Assembly (NCBI GenBank): GCA_036507285.1
Contig: CM071835.1
Span: forward strand, 46,775,501 to 46,839,500
Direction: 5' to 3'
DNA length: 64,000 bases
Origin: Trichosanthes cucumerina
Lineage: Eukaryota > Streptophyta > Magnoliopsida > Cucurbitales > Cucurbitaceae
Shown: piece after piece, positions 34,500 to 45,940 of the stretch
How positions within the stretch are numbered: position 1 is the first letter of the stretch
Layout: every line of letters begins with the position of its first letter
Translations under genes and position numbers: made by a program
Notes under the pieces: model-generated
What the model was told of the DNA's origin: nothing
Databases searched by the model: none
The model's input: the letters and a program-made list of their open reading frames with translations, nothing else

Positions 34500-37025
34500 T
34501 GTAACGACCGAGAATTTCAGGTATGAGTAATTTTGGAATTTTAAATTTCTACTGTTGGGTGTTTTAAGTAAGAATAGACAAGTATGATTTAAATTTTTGG
34601 TTGAGGGGATGGTTTTATTGTTGGAAGTTTATTATGGAAACTTTGTAGATCAAAATAAAGTGGACGACATTTTTGAAAAGGAGTTATGAATTAGGGTTTT
34701 GACCACTCAATCTTGTCTTTAACACACAACTCCCTAGGCAACTTCTTCCCCAAACACCACCATCCATTCGAAAACAACCATGGAAGGGCCTTGGAGCTTT
34801 TTAGCCGCCGGAGTCGTCTGCGCTGCGCTTCAACAGTGCGACCTCCAAAACTCGCGCACGCCGGAAGATGAACGTTGCATCCATGGAAGTTGTGTCGCCG
34901 TCTGTTGCGACCTGCGAAGCCGCTCGCTGCAAATCGTGAAGCCACGCTACAGTCCTCCCCCGCGTCGGTCATTCGATTCGGACCGCGCGGTAGGCTGCGC
35001 AGAGGACGCCAATGCTTGAGTCGGACGACGCGTCGCGTCGGTGACCTTCGCTGCGCAACACCGAATCGAACGTAATCGTTGACTTGGTTGGACCGGTCCG
35101 CGACATTTTCAATTGGTTCTCACCAAGATTCCACTAGTTCCGGATAGATCGACTGACGAGCAATCCAAAGTTGGTCTTCACTCGCCGAGACGTGTCGCCG
35201 TCGTCGTTGTCACCGTCGCCGCTGCCGGATTTAGCTAGTCCAATCAGTTTCGATTTCTTGAGTCTGTTTAAGCTTCCGTTGTGGTAAATTCGTTTATTTA
35301 TTGCTACATGTCTAAAATAACCCGCGTATGAACTACCTAATTGAGAATTTGGTTATGTTATTAGGAAATCAATGGTAACAGAGTCAAACCAGTGGTTTGG
35401 GAGACTCTAGTCACGAATTAGAGCAACTTCAGTCTCGAATCATCTAAGAAGTTAGTTTAAAGGTAAGTAATTGAAAAGTATTAAAGTCCTTTGGTTTAAG
35501 GAACTTATGGTTTTAATTTAAGAATCTGATTGTTGGACAGGTTTGGAAGGTACTTTGAGAAAGAAACTTAATTTTGAGAATTTAGAGAGCTAGGCAGGTT
35601 CGAGGAGGACCCTTCTCCAAGAGGTTACGTGAAAGGGAAAATTTAGGATCTTTGGAACGAAGGCTAAGGTAAGGGAACCCACTCCAACTTTAAAATTTTG
35701 AATTTAAGGGTTTTGTTCGAAAAATGTCATGATCAGTCTGAAAAGTCTCTATAAATGTCATGATCTGTTTGAAAAGTCTGATTTAAATGCCATGCATAGT
35801 TTGAAAAGTACGATTAAAATGTCATGTTTGGACTAAAAAGCCCCTTTTGAATGCCACGAAAGGTTCTGTATAAATGTTGTGATCTTTTTGAAATGTCTGT
35901 TTTAAATGCCATGATCTGGTTGGATTGATGTCTATTTCAAAGGTCATGAATGTCATGTTACTGTTCTTTTGAAATTGAGCATTATTTATTTTTTATATAT
36001 GTTCATGCCACGAAACCTTTTGCACAAATGTTGTTGCTATTTCATTTGGGACCCTGAGCATGTGTTTCTTGAAAATGTTTGCGAAGACTGTGGTGAAATT
36101 TTTCTGATAATATTTATTATATATCTTATGAATGAGTTAGAGTCGACTCGAATTATAGTCCATGTTCCGGGAGAATTTAATTGTCCACTAAAGGTCGAAG
36201 AGAAATTTTACAAAAATAAAAATGCTTACGAAGACCGTGGCAATTAGACTTCCAATATATATTTATATACGTATTTAATGTTATGTAAGTCATGAAAGAC
36301 TTAGAGTCGACTCGAACTGAGAGGCCATGACCCAGGAGAAATTAATCGACCATCAAAGGCCGAAGAGAAATTTTATAAAAAGAAGAATGTTTATGAAGGT
36401 CGTGGTGATTAAACTTCTGACGTATACATGTATGTATTTGTCATTATGCATGCCATGAATGACTTAGAGTCAACTTAAATTAAAAGGCCATGAATCAGGA
36501 AGCTTTAATTTCCCATTGAAAGCCGAAGAGAAAAGCCATGAAATATATTTTTTTCTTATGTTTGGGTCCCACACAAAGCTATGATTTGCTTATGCCATCA
36601 TGTTTTAAAATCCTGGTAGTGGGGTCTCTTACTGAGTATTATCACAATACTCACCCTTTCTTTTTTTAAAATGTTTTCAGGTAAAGGCAAAGACATACTT
36701 GGCGAGTGACGGGGACATGCTACGGAAGCCATGGGGTTACAAAAGTCATGATTTCAACATTTTAGAAACTAGAGAAATTTTAGGAAAAATGTTTTATCTA
36801 TTACTTGATGTTTGATTTGAGTAATAAGTACTTTTGTGTTGACACTAGAGGCCAAAATTTTAATTTTCATGTATTTTAAATAACTTTGTTTTAATGGGAT
36901 CCCGATTAAATCAGTTTTTGTTTTCGTCGAAATTTAATTTTTTTTATGTTTTTGTGGCCTAAAAAAGCATGCATATGTTAGTGATGACCCCTAGAAAAAA
37001 AGTCTTAAAAGTTAGGGTCGTTACA
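34500..37025 (+). repeat. 3' LTR of gypsy D
   Basis: It matches 27855-30346 over its length, with the same G+C-rich block, tandem arrays and hairpin (36634-36652). Small indels and substitutions are scattered throughout. Confidence 0.9.
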
Positions 37026-37463
37026 GAGTATTTATTGATTCATGAACTTTCGGTTCATTGTTGCATAGCTTTTGATTACTCGTATATGAGTATAATATAA
37101 TCCAGAAGAAAAAGCAGCCAGTGTTTCTAATATACGTTTTTCATGGGAAACAATAGATGTGATATAGAGACACACTATATTATTTTTACGACCAGTTTCA
37201 ACATGATAAGCATTGTTACGTATGTCTTTGAAACTCAATAAATTTCTCTTTGATTTGCTAGAGAACAAAATATTATTAATTGAAAATTTTGTTCCTCTAG
37301 GCAAGATAAAACTTGTTTTTCCAAAACCTTCAACCAAGTCTGTAAAACCTGATATAGTATTGACTTTTGCTTCTAGTATTGTCAAATTAGAAAAATACTT
37401 TCTGTTTATAAGTATTGTGTGCATAGTTGGGCAGTCTGTCAGACACAGATCTTCATTGCTCAT
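37026..37463 (-). pseudogene. Q protease region
   Basis: On the minus strand from 37463: MSNEDLCLTDCPTMHTILIN (protease motif TDCPTMH, where P has ADCATTH), then FILPRGTKFSINN and FSSKSKRNLLSFKDIRNN. The frame runs to 37032. Gypsy D cuts it just beyond. It is more open than the P copy. Confidence 0.8.
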
Positions 37464-37585
37464 TTTTTAGTCATTCAACATAAGAAAATTGCCCATAGAT
37501 CTTCATTAAACAAAAATAATTAGAATAAGGGATACATAATACAAAAAGTTTAAAGCTAAAAAGAACATAAAAACAAACATTAGTA

Positions 37586-38627
37586 CTAAACATTCTCAAA
37601 ATCAAAAGAAGCACTTGATAATCCATCAATTGCTTCAATCTTCTCTTCAGGAGATGCAAAGAAGTCTGCCACATCCAAATTTGTCATATTGGATGGGTCG
37701 AATATATCATTGTCTTGATAAGTAAGACTTGCTTCTACATTTTTTCCTTTTTCCTTCAGGGAATCTTGATAGAGAAAAACTAAGTGTTTGGATGTACAAC
37801 AAACACGTGACCAGTGTTCAGTCATTCCACATCGAAATCATTTAACATCACCTCCTGAATTCTTATTTTGTGGAGTTTTTCTTTTATTATCATCATTTCG
37901 TGTGGGTTTCTTGAAATTTGGATAATTATAATGCCCACCACGAAAATAATTATTTCTTCCCCTACTGCGATCACGACCTCAACCTCGATTGTTAAAATTC
38001 ACAACATTCACTTCAGGGAATGATGTTGCTCCAGTTGGTCGAGATTCATGATTTTTCATTAATAGCTCATTGCTTTGTTCAACCACGAGAAGAGATGAAA
38101 TCAGTTCTGAATACCTTTTAAAGCCTTTCTCTCGATATTGTTGTTGCATGAGCATATTCGAGACATGAAAGGTAGAAAATGTCATCTATAACATATCCAC
38201 ATCAGTCATGTTTTTTTCCTCATAATTTCAATTTCGAACTAATTTTGAATAATGCGGAGTTATATTCACTTACTGATTTAAAATCTTGCAATCTCAGGTG
38301 CATCCAATCATAACGAGCTTTTGGAAGAATAATAGTTTTTTTATGGTCATACCTTTCTTTCAAGCTCTTCCACAGGACATAGGGATCTTTTATCGTCAGA
38401 TATTCCTTTTTCAGTCCCTCGTTGAGATAATGACGAATAAAGATCATGGCCTTAGCCTTTTCTTGATTGGATATCATATTCCCTTCTTTAATGGTCTCTC
38501 CAAGGTTCATGGCATCCAAATGTATCTCAACATCAAGCACCCATGACAAATAATTATTACCATTAATGTCAAGGGTCGTGAATTTTAGTTTTGCAAGATT
38601 TGCAATAGTAACGCAATCAAAATGCAT
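37586..38627 (-). pseudogene. Q gag
   Basis: ATG 38627 begins MHFDCVTIANLAKLKFTTLD. The first open piece (38627-38220) has the capsid block KARYDWMHLRLQDF, a frame break near 38215, then 38185-37979 with NNRG and a basic tail. The zinc knuckle near 37830 reads Arg/His in place of the expected Cys (RFDVECMTEHWSRVC region). The last piece, 37825-37586, ends SFDFENV and TAG, as in P. Confidence 0.8.
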
Positions 38628-38743
38628 TATATTTATATTAGAAAATTAATATAAACTAAACATGCAAAATAACATTAAAAAAATGGCTTACCTGAAGGAC
38701 CTACCTTCAGTGGAAAAACCAGCAGAGCTTCGTGTTAATAACG

Positions 38744-39154
38744 TGTTGTAAAATAAGGTAGAAATTGGGTATAATTTTACCAATATTTAAATAGTAATAT
38801 AATATATTTATAATAATAATAATAATAATAAAATTGAAAATGGAAATTGGAATATATATATATATATATAAAGGATAGTGGAATTATATGGCAAGATTAA
38901 ATAAAGACTAAAATAGGGATAAAGTGGGAGAGAAGAGTGAAAGATTGGAAGTCTTTCTACCAATTGATGTGTATTCATGATCCACCAAATGCCACTATTT
39001 ATAGGCAATTTGGCAAGGATGAGTTGGTACATTTAGAGACTAAGCATTGGTAAAGATTGGACATATGGAGGGTACTTTGGCTATTGGGTATTTGCCACTT
39101 GCCATGGGTATCAAATGGCATATGGAATGACCATTTACATTATACATGTTTACA
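38744..39154 (-). repeat. 5' LTR of copia Q
   Basis: A 411-bp inverted copy of the P LTR runs from TGTTGTAAAA to CATGTTTACA on the + strand. It has the TATA box in complement (ctatttatag, 38994-39003) and a (TA)n run near 38852. Its outer edge at 39154 touches P sequence directly. Confidence 0.9.
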
Positions 39155-39638
39155 ATTTTCAAACATTAGGGGGAGGAATTCAGAAGTTGGAAAAAGAAAT
39201 TGCATGGAATACATCATTATTATTTCATTTAGATCCTCGTAGAGATCAATGTGAACTTGAAGTTCAAAAGATAATTCATTTGCAAAATATAGCAAATCAA
39301 TTACGAGATTCATTCACAGATGCGAAAAGAGTGACTAAATCATATATACCAGCAGCAAATGCTCCATCAAAAATTGATATCCCAAAGGAACAAGTGTCAA
39401 TAATAAGTTTGGAGCACGCCAAAAGCGTGGTAGACCAATGAGTTCCAAAGATAAAAAAACCTCGAAAAAGAAAAGTAGTTTAGAATAAAAATGATTCAAT
39501 AAAAGGTACGGATGTTCCAAAAGAAATCCAAAATACAACTACTCAAAAGAGTATTGATGAAAATCAAACGCTTGAGGATAATAATGAAATTTTTATAAAC
39601 TATGTTACAACAGGAAAGAGATGGAACCGAAATGATAC
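39155..39638 (+). pseudogene. P linker between integrase and RT
   Basis: It starts 'attttcaaacatta' as the continuation of the family sequence cut at 6315, and reads GIQKLEKEIAWNTSLLFHLD and YIPAANAPSKIDIPKEQ. A break follows after EHAKSVVDQ (39441), and then a Lys-rich part and VTTGKRWNR-type sequence before the break at 39638. It resumes at 55170. Confidence 0.8.
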
Positions 39639-39780
39639 ATGTGACGTCCGAGGAAGAGGGGTACATGAATGAACCGAGTCCACAATTGAATGAGAGAGAT
39701 CCTAGGGATATGAAAGTATGGTGCCTGAGGAAGAGGGGTACATGCAGAGAAAGGCTTAAAAGAATTGATAGATGCTACCG

Positions 39781-39905
39781 ATACCAACAAGGTGCACCTT
39801 CCTTTTGGGTGGCTCAACCATAGGAACTCCACAGTTAAGCGTGTTTAGCTTGGAGCAATCCTATGTTGGGTGACCTCCTGGGAATTTTCCTAGGGAGCAT
39901 GTGAG
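39781..39905 (+). repeat. 5S rRNA-derived sequence, first Cassandra LTR
   Basis: 'aactccacagttaagcgtg' and 'gggtgacctcctgggaa' match the 5S A- and C-box regions. Internal gaps and a diverged 5' end exclude a working 5S gene. Confidence 0.85.
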
Positions 39906-40240
39906 TGAGGACAAAACATGCTAAAAGGACTGGTTTGTGGGGATAGTGTCTTCACTCTTACAAACAGTCATGGATGATATAGTTACGCAACCAGGTCGTA
40001 GGAGATCCTGAGCCTGGGGCGTTACAAATGGTATCAGAGCGTAACCTCTCCCAGTAAGATGTGGTTCGGGGACGAACCAAGGCGGAAGCTGGTGGACATG
40101 TGATGACCGAGGAAGAGGGGTACATGAATGAACCGAGCACATATCTGAGTGAGAGGGATCTTAGGGATATGAAAGTATTGTGCCCGAGGAAGAAGGGGTA
40201 CATGCAGAGAAAGGCTTAAAAGAATTGATAGCTACTACCT

Positions 40241-40350
40241 ATACCAACAAGGTTCACCTTCCTTTTCGATGGCTCAATCATAGGAACTCCACAGTTAAGC
40301 GTGCTTGACTTGGAGCAATCCTATGTTGGGTGACCTCCTGGGAATTTTCC
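40241..40350 (+). repeat. 5S rRNA-derived sequence, second Cassandra LTR
   Basis: It is the same block as at 39781, with 'acagttaagcgtgcttgac' and 'gggtgacctcctgggaa'. It lacks the 'tagggagcatgtgag' tail of the first copy, deleted after 'ggaattttcc'. Confidence 0.8.
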
Positions 40351-41073
40351 GTTGGTTTGTTGGGATAGTGTCTTCACTCTTACAAGCAATCATGGATGAT
40401 ATAGTGACGCAGCCAGGTCGCAGATCGGTCGCAGATCCTAGGCCTGGAGCGTTACAAATGTAACGACCTTAAAAATCGAGACGAACCTACGTTAGGGAAG
40501 TTACGCTGCCACACCGTTCGTGCCAAACTTCAATCAAAAAATGGGTTGGGCTACAACTACAGTTCCAAAGCACGATCTCTTAGATAAACAAACACGCAGC
40601 GGAAAGAAAACTCAAGTAGAATGAAAACTCAATAACTAAGAAGTACAAGTGAAAATTACAATGTCGCGCGACCAGACAAATAAAATGGAAACTAAAATAG
40701 GACAATTTCAAGAGAGAACTCTTAGCAAAAAGAAAACAAGAAGGAAACAGCATCCCACAGCATCGTCGGGTCGTCATCGTCGTCAACCGCCTCAGGGTTT
40801 CTTACCTGCAACCAAAAACAACAAAGTAGACGGGTGAGTATAAAAATACTCAGTAAGCAACCCATTCACGTCCAAACCAACTAACATGCAAACAAAACAA
40901 GACTCATCTTCTAAACTCGCTCAACCCCAATAAGGTCTCACATTTAGCACACTTCACCCTGAGCCCCCTGCGGTAATAACTCGAGCTCTACCTTCGGTCC
41001 TGGAACTTTGATTGACGATGCAGTGAGAGAAAGCAACTCTCATGCCTCTACAGACTGGCATAGAGCAGAGCAG

Positions 41074-41810
41074 GTACGTATCCTACATGCCCTATGGGGA
41101 ATCGCCCCTAAGCCAACACGGGATAATGGAAAGCAACCACTCCCTAACGGGGACGTACCCCAGGCTCTCACAACACAACACACTAGCATAGTGCAGTTGG
41201 GTACGTAACCAATACGCCCTATGGGGAATCACCCCTAAGCTAGCACGGGATAATGGAAAGCAACCACTCCCTAATCTCAATGGGGACGTACCCCAGTCTC
41301 ACGAGCCTATCATATATCGTCAACCTAGAGGTTCCAACTCGCTCAAGCGTAACTCAAGGTTTAGTAAGTGCTGGGTTTTGCACTTCATAAGGTTACTTAG
41401 GGTTCTAACTAGACATTCTTAATATCCTCGACCCCTTCCCAAGGGTCCCAAATTCAACCAGGTTCTCACTTTTAGCCAACACCTTAAACTACTCAAATTC
41501 CACTTTCAGACCACACCCAACTAGACGTCCGACTTAGCCTTACCCCAAGCCCACACAGGATTGCTCATCCCCTTGCTTCACGTCGGTGTACGCCTCCCTA
41601 ATTAGCATTTTAACATAGCCCAGACCCGCCCTACAGGACGCTCGTAAGTTATGTCTCACTTCGAGTCTATTGCCACACTCATTGTGACTCACCTCGAGGC
41701 ACTATTGCCATTGGTCTGTTGCCATAACTACTATGGCTCACCACAAGACATCATTGCCCCTCGTCTGTTGTCACACACACTGTGACACACCACGAGACAT
41801 CATCAATACA
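41074..41810. repeat. Tandem repeats in solo LTR E
   Basis: 41074 and 41201 start two units of 127 bp containing 'gccctatggggaat' and 'gcaaccactccctaa'. 41660-41810 has three shorter units of about 50 bp with 'tattgccacac...ctcac' and 'gagacatcat'. Confidence 0.8.
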
Positions 41811-44139
41811 TATTTTCCATGCTAGTTTCTCGCCACACAAGGCTGTAGGATAACATCACCTAAATAAGGAGTAAGGTAGGGACTACTAGCCTGAGGGGTT
41901 CCATGACACAACTCTCCTGACTTGGTACTAGAACCATAATCGAAAATACATACTAACAATCATGCGAACAATACAAGCTGCATATCGTTATGATCCCCAG
42001 CCACACATGCGCAAACTCATTAACGTTCGGAACCAACCCCTTTAACATACACAACAACACAAGGTTTCAATCCACAAGCTATGCAAGCCAGCCCTCTCAC
42101 TTATGAGCTCGCTTACCGAATCATGTTGGCAAAATACAACGATCCGAGGATCCATGAAACAACCACTTCCTTCAAAAGTCAAACATAAGCTCGCCTAAAA
42201 CAATTCCAAGGAAATTACTGGTCACTAGCGTGGCCTAGGGCTCATCTTTAACACCCAACCAAGTTAGTTAAAGCGATCCAAAAAACTCAAACACGAGTCG
42301 AAGCTTAAGGCATTGCACCCAACGGTCACATTTGGCACAAACCACAGTAACCAAAGCATTAGTTTGCAACCTCGAACCCTTTACAAGAACAGTCTCACGC
42401 TTGGGTGACCTTAAGCCCAACACAGTAATCCTCTAATTTGGTTTGGTCAACTACACTTTGTCGCACTAGCCCATCTAGGGTTTACTCGTGACTCACAACA
42501 TCCGACTACCAACCTTGAGGTTGAACCCGAGCATAGAACCAACCTTTGAACTACATCAGTCTCACACCCACAATGTTCGTTCTGTTGGGATTTTTGTCCT
42601 AATCTCGTGTTTGTAAATTATTGTTTGAAATTAATAAAGTGTTATTCATTTCATTACTTTGTGTCTCACAACTTTTACAAACTTTTCCAATAAACTAAGC
42701 TCCAGGGTCATTGAATTTATGAGAGAGCTAGAACTTGAACGGTGTGTAGTGGACACACAGGGAGGATCGCGTTCGAGTAAATGACCCGAACGGTCTACAG
42801 TATATGGATAGGGTTGGAGACCTAATCCTGGATACGCTGTGGGTGTGGCCCGCTTTGTATTAGATACAAACGAGGTGATCTGACTCGTTCATGTGGTTGA
42901 AATGTAAGTGGGGGCATCCTGTGCAATGAGATTGTACAAGACCGAACCGTAAATTATTAGACCTACTGATGTAACACCATTGTGAAAGAAGGACTAATAA
43001 CCGTGAGATGACCATCGGTGACTCGACACGAATCTCGAGTGTGTTATGGACACCATCATGCGGGTCTGTCCTTTGACTAGTACGGGTGAGGGTGGTCACA
43101 GTTACTCGCTCAATATGCCTATCTTCTCATGGACAGGACCAAGTAGGGAGCTGGGAACTTAACTACGCGAGATGGAATTCACTCGTTCCCGCCTTTAGGG
43201 AAACTAGAGGGGTTGTTCCCTTAAGTGTTGTATCTAGGGCTTGGATAACGGGCGCCCACCTTCTCACTGGCCCGAGAAGGGTGTTGTGTATGGTTGGACC
43301 ATCACGATATGTTGTTCATTAGAGGAGCAGTGGGGACTTAAGGAACAAGAGGTAGACACAGGGATAAAACGGTAATTTGACCCAGTCGTGTCTATGAACA
43401 ACCTATGAAGGGTTGACTCATGGGTATTGGTTATATCAGTGGACACGTAATATTCTGCACTAACGGGAGTGCACCTACGGGATTTAGTGGAGTGTTACCG
43501 TAGCTAATGAATGTTGATTAACCGGGTCAAAGTGTTTGATAGGTTAATCTCGGATCATTGGAGCTCAAATCATCGTAGGTCCATTAGGTCCCTCGATTTG
43601 GCTCAATGCAGGTTAAAAGAAGGGTTAATGTTTTGGTATGAAATTGAAGTGTTCAATTTCACTTAAAGGGCATTTATGTCATTTATATGAGATATGAATG
43701 ATATAATATATAGTTTAATGTGAATGAGGTTCATAATAAACTATAGGTTAGCCTAATTGTTGAATTAGGGCTAATTGGAGAAATTAATTGAGAGAAATTA
43801 AATTGAATGTGATTTAATTTAATAAAATCCACAATTATTCAAATGTGATTTGTATAATTAGATATGAGATATCTTATAATATATGGTTATGCAAATGTGA
43901 TTTGCATAACCTATAGTTGTGGTAAAATGGTAATAATGTGGAGATTTTAACTCCATGTTATTTCACTATTTAAACCCTTTGCAAGAAGGGTTTCATAATT
44001 CTAATCTCTCATTTTTGGAATTTTAACCAAAAGAAGAGAACTCTCTCTCAACTATTCTCTCAAACTCTCCTCCCTCTCCAAAACTAAAGTCCCACTACTT
44101 TCCTTCTTCCAAAGGAAGAACAACAGAGAAGGTCGTTGG

Positions 44140-45926
44140 TGTTGAGATTTTTGTCCTAATCTCGTGTTTCTAATATATTGTTTGAAATTAATAAGAGTTA
44201 TTCATTTCATCACTTTGTGTCTCACAATATTTATAAATTTTTCCAATAAACTAAGCTCCAGGGTCATTGAATTTATGAGAGAACTAAAACTTGAGCGGTG
44301 TGTAGTGGACACACAAAGGAGGATCACGTTCGAGTTAAGCGACCCGAGCGGTCTCTGATATATGGATAGGGTTGGAGACGTAATCCACGGATACATTGTG
44401 GATGCGACCCGCTTTGTATTAGATACAAACGAGGTGATCGACTAGTTCATGTGATTGACATGCAGTGGCGGCATCACGTGCAATGAGATTGTACAAAGGC
44501 CAGGACCGTGAATTATTAGACTCATCGATGTAACACCGATTGGATCGTAAGGACTAATAACTTCGAGATGACCATTAGTGATTCGACACGAATCACGAGT
44601 GTGTTACGGACTCTTGTTCATGCGAAGTCCGTCCTTTGACTAGTGCGGGTAAAGGGTGTCACGATTACTCACCCAATATGCCTATCTTCTGAGGACGAGA
44701 ACAAAGTAGGGAGCTGGGAACTTAACTACGCGAGATGGAATTCACTCGTTCCCGCCTTTAGGGAAACTAGAGGGGTTGTTCCCTTAAATGTTATCTCCAG
44801 GGCTTGGACAACGGGCGTCCACCTTCTCACTGGCCCGAGAAGGGTATTTTGTAAGGTTGGACCATCACAATATGTCGTTCATTAGAGGAGCAATGGGGAC
44901 TTAAGGAACAAGAGGTAGACACAGGAAAAAAAATGGTAATTTGACCCAGCCGTGTCTACGAACAACCTGTGAAGGGTCGACTCATGGACATTGGTTATAT
45001 TTGTGGAGACGTAATATTCTACACTGACGGGACTGCAGCTATGGGCTATAGTGGAGTGTTACCGTAGCTAATGAATGTTGATTAATCGGGTCAAAGAGTT
45101 TGACAGGTTAATCTCGGATCATTGGAGCCCGTCACTGTAGGTCCATTAGGTCCCTCAGTTGGCTCAATCTGGGTTAAAAGAAAAATTAATGTTTTGGTAT
45201 GAAATTTAAGTATTCAATTTCACTTTAACGGCATTTATGTCATTTATATGTGATATGAATGATATAATATATAGTTTAATGTGAATGAGATTCATAATAA
45301 ACTATAGGTTAGCCTAATTGTTGAATTAGGGCTAATTGGAGAATTTAATTGAGAGAAATTAAATTGGATGTGATTCAATTTAATTAATCCACAATTATAT
45401 GAGATATGAGATATCTTATGTTATGTGGTTAAGCAAGTGAGATTTGCATAACCTATGGTTGTGGTAAAGTGATAATAATGTGGAGATTTTAACTCCATCA
45501 TTCCACTATATAATCCCTTCTTGCAAGAAAGAATGTAACCATTCTCTCATTTTGTTTTTTATTTTCATCAAAGAAGAGAAGAAGAATTCTCTCTACTCTC
45601 TCTCAATTCTCCTCCCTCTCCAAAACACTAAAGTTCCCACAAAACTTCCCTTTTCCAAAAGAGAACAACCGAGACTCCAAGTGGTGGTGTTCGGGTTCCG
45701 TTCGTGGGATTCGTTGAGATCGAGAAGCACGAAGAGTTCGTGATCTGAGGAAGAAACCTTGAAGAGAGTCTTCAACAAGTAAGCATCTCTAAACTTGCTG
45801 TTTTTCTTCCTTTTCCAACATGTTTAGCCTAGATCTTTAGTAGATCGTTTTAACAAAACCAAGTTGCGTAATGATACCATGACGATTCGATCGTCTTCCG
45901 CTGCGCGGGGATTTTCATTCCCTTCA
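44140..45926 (+). repeat. 5' LTR of copia F
   Basis: It runs from TGTTGAGATTTTTGTCC to ATTCCCTTCA. A possible TATA (ctatataatcc) is at about 45504-45514. Open frames inside it recur in all three family LTRs with frameshifts and are not genes. Confidence 0.9.
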
Positions 45927-45927
45927 A

Positions 45928-45940
45928 TTGGTATCAGAGC
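45928..45940 (+). other. Primer-binding site of copia F
   Basis: ttggtatcagagc is complementary to initiator tRNA-Met, one base after the LTR. Confidence 0.9.

Larger units (their letters stand above)
27855..37025 (+). mobile_element. Ty3/gypsy element D inside Q, degenerate
   Basis: LTRs of about 2492 bp (27855-30346) and 2526 bp (34500-37025) start TGTAACGACC and end GGTCGTTACA, perfect 10-bp inverted ends. The 4.15-kb internal region starts with a primer site, carries RT remnants (32823-33405) and ends with the tract cttaaggagggaagat. The target duplication is not clean: ctgaa on the left, gagta on the right. It is older than C by the look of its coding decay. The same 3' end as C makes the two related families. 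An unusual Cassandra segment sits between two primer-site copies (30347-30854). Confidence 0.85.
7314..39154 (-). mobile_element. Ty1/copia element Q, same family as P, inverted and interrupted
   Basis: Q lies in three visible minus-strand pieces: 37026-39154 (5' LTR, gag, protease), 27554-27854 (start of integrase) and 7314-8489 (integrase core, linker, start of RT). Its 5' LTR ends exactly at 39154, and P resumes at the next base, as expected for an LTR insertion boundary. The other end lacks most of RT, RNase H and a clean 3' LTR because of the fold-back at 6316-7313. B interrupts it after catac, D after tgaa. P and Q encode nearly the same proteins, so Q is a same-family insertion in opposite orientation. 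Confidence 0.75.
39640..40456 (+). mobile_element. Cassandra TRIM retrotransposon
   Basis: Two LTRs, 39640-40026 (387 bp) and 40099-40456 (358 bp), begin TGTGA and end GCGTTACA. The internal region is only 72 bp: primer site tggtatcagagc (40029-40040), then the purine-rich ggcggaagctggtgg before the second LTR. There is no coding capacity. Both LTRs contain 5S-rRNA-derived sequence. Cassandra elements are non-autonomous and use proteins of other elements (family knowledge). A clean target duplication was not found. It abuts solo LTR E, with only 'aa' between. Confidence 0.85.

Noticed and set aside
34780..35075. Open frames in the D 3' LTR
   Set aside because: Equivalent positions in the 5' LTR (28140-28480) have different frames.
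45480..45743. 87-residue open frame in the F 5' LTR
   Set aside because: It is broken in the matching LTR at 53400 and is LTR U3/R sequence.
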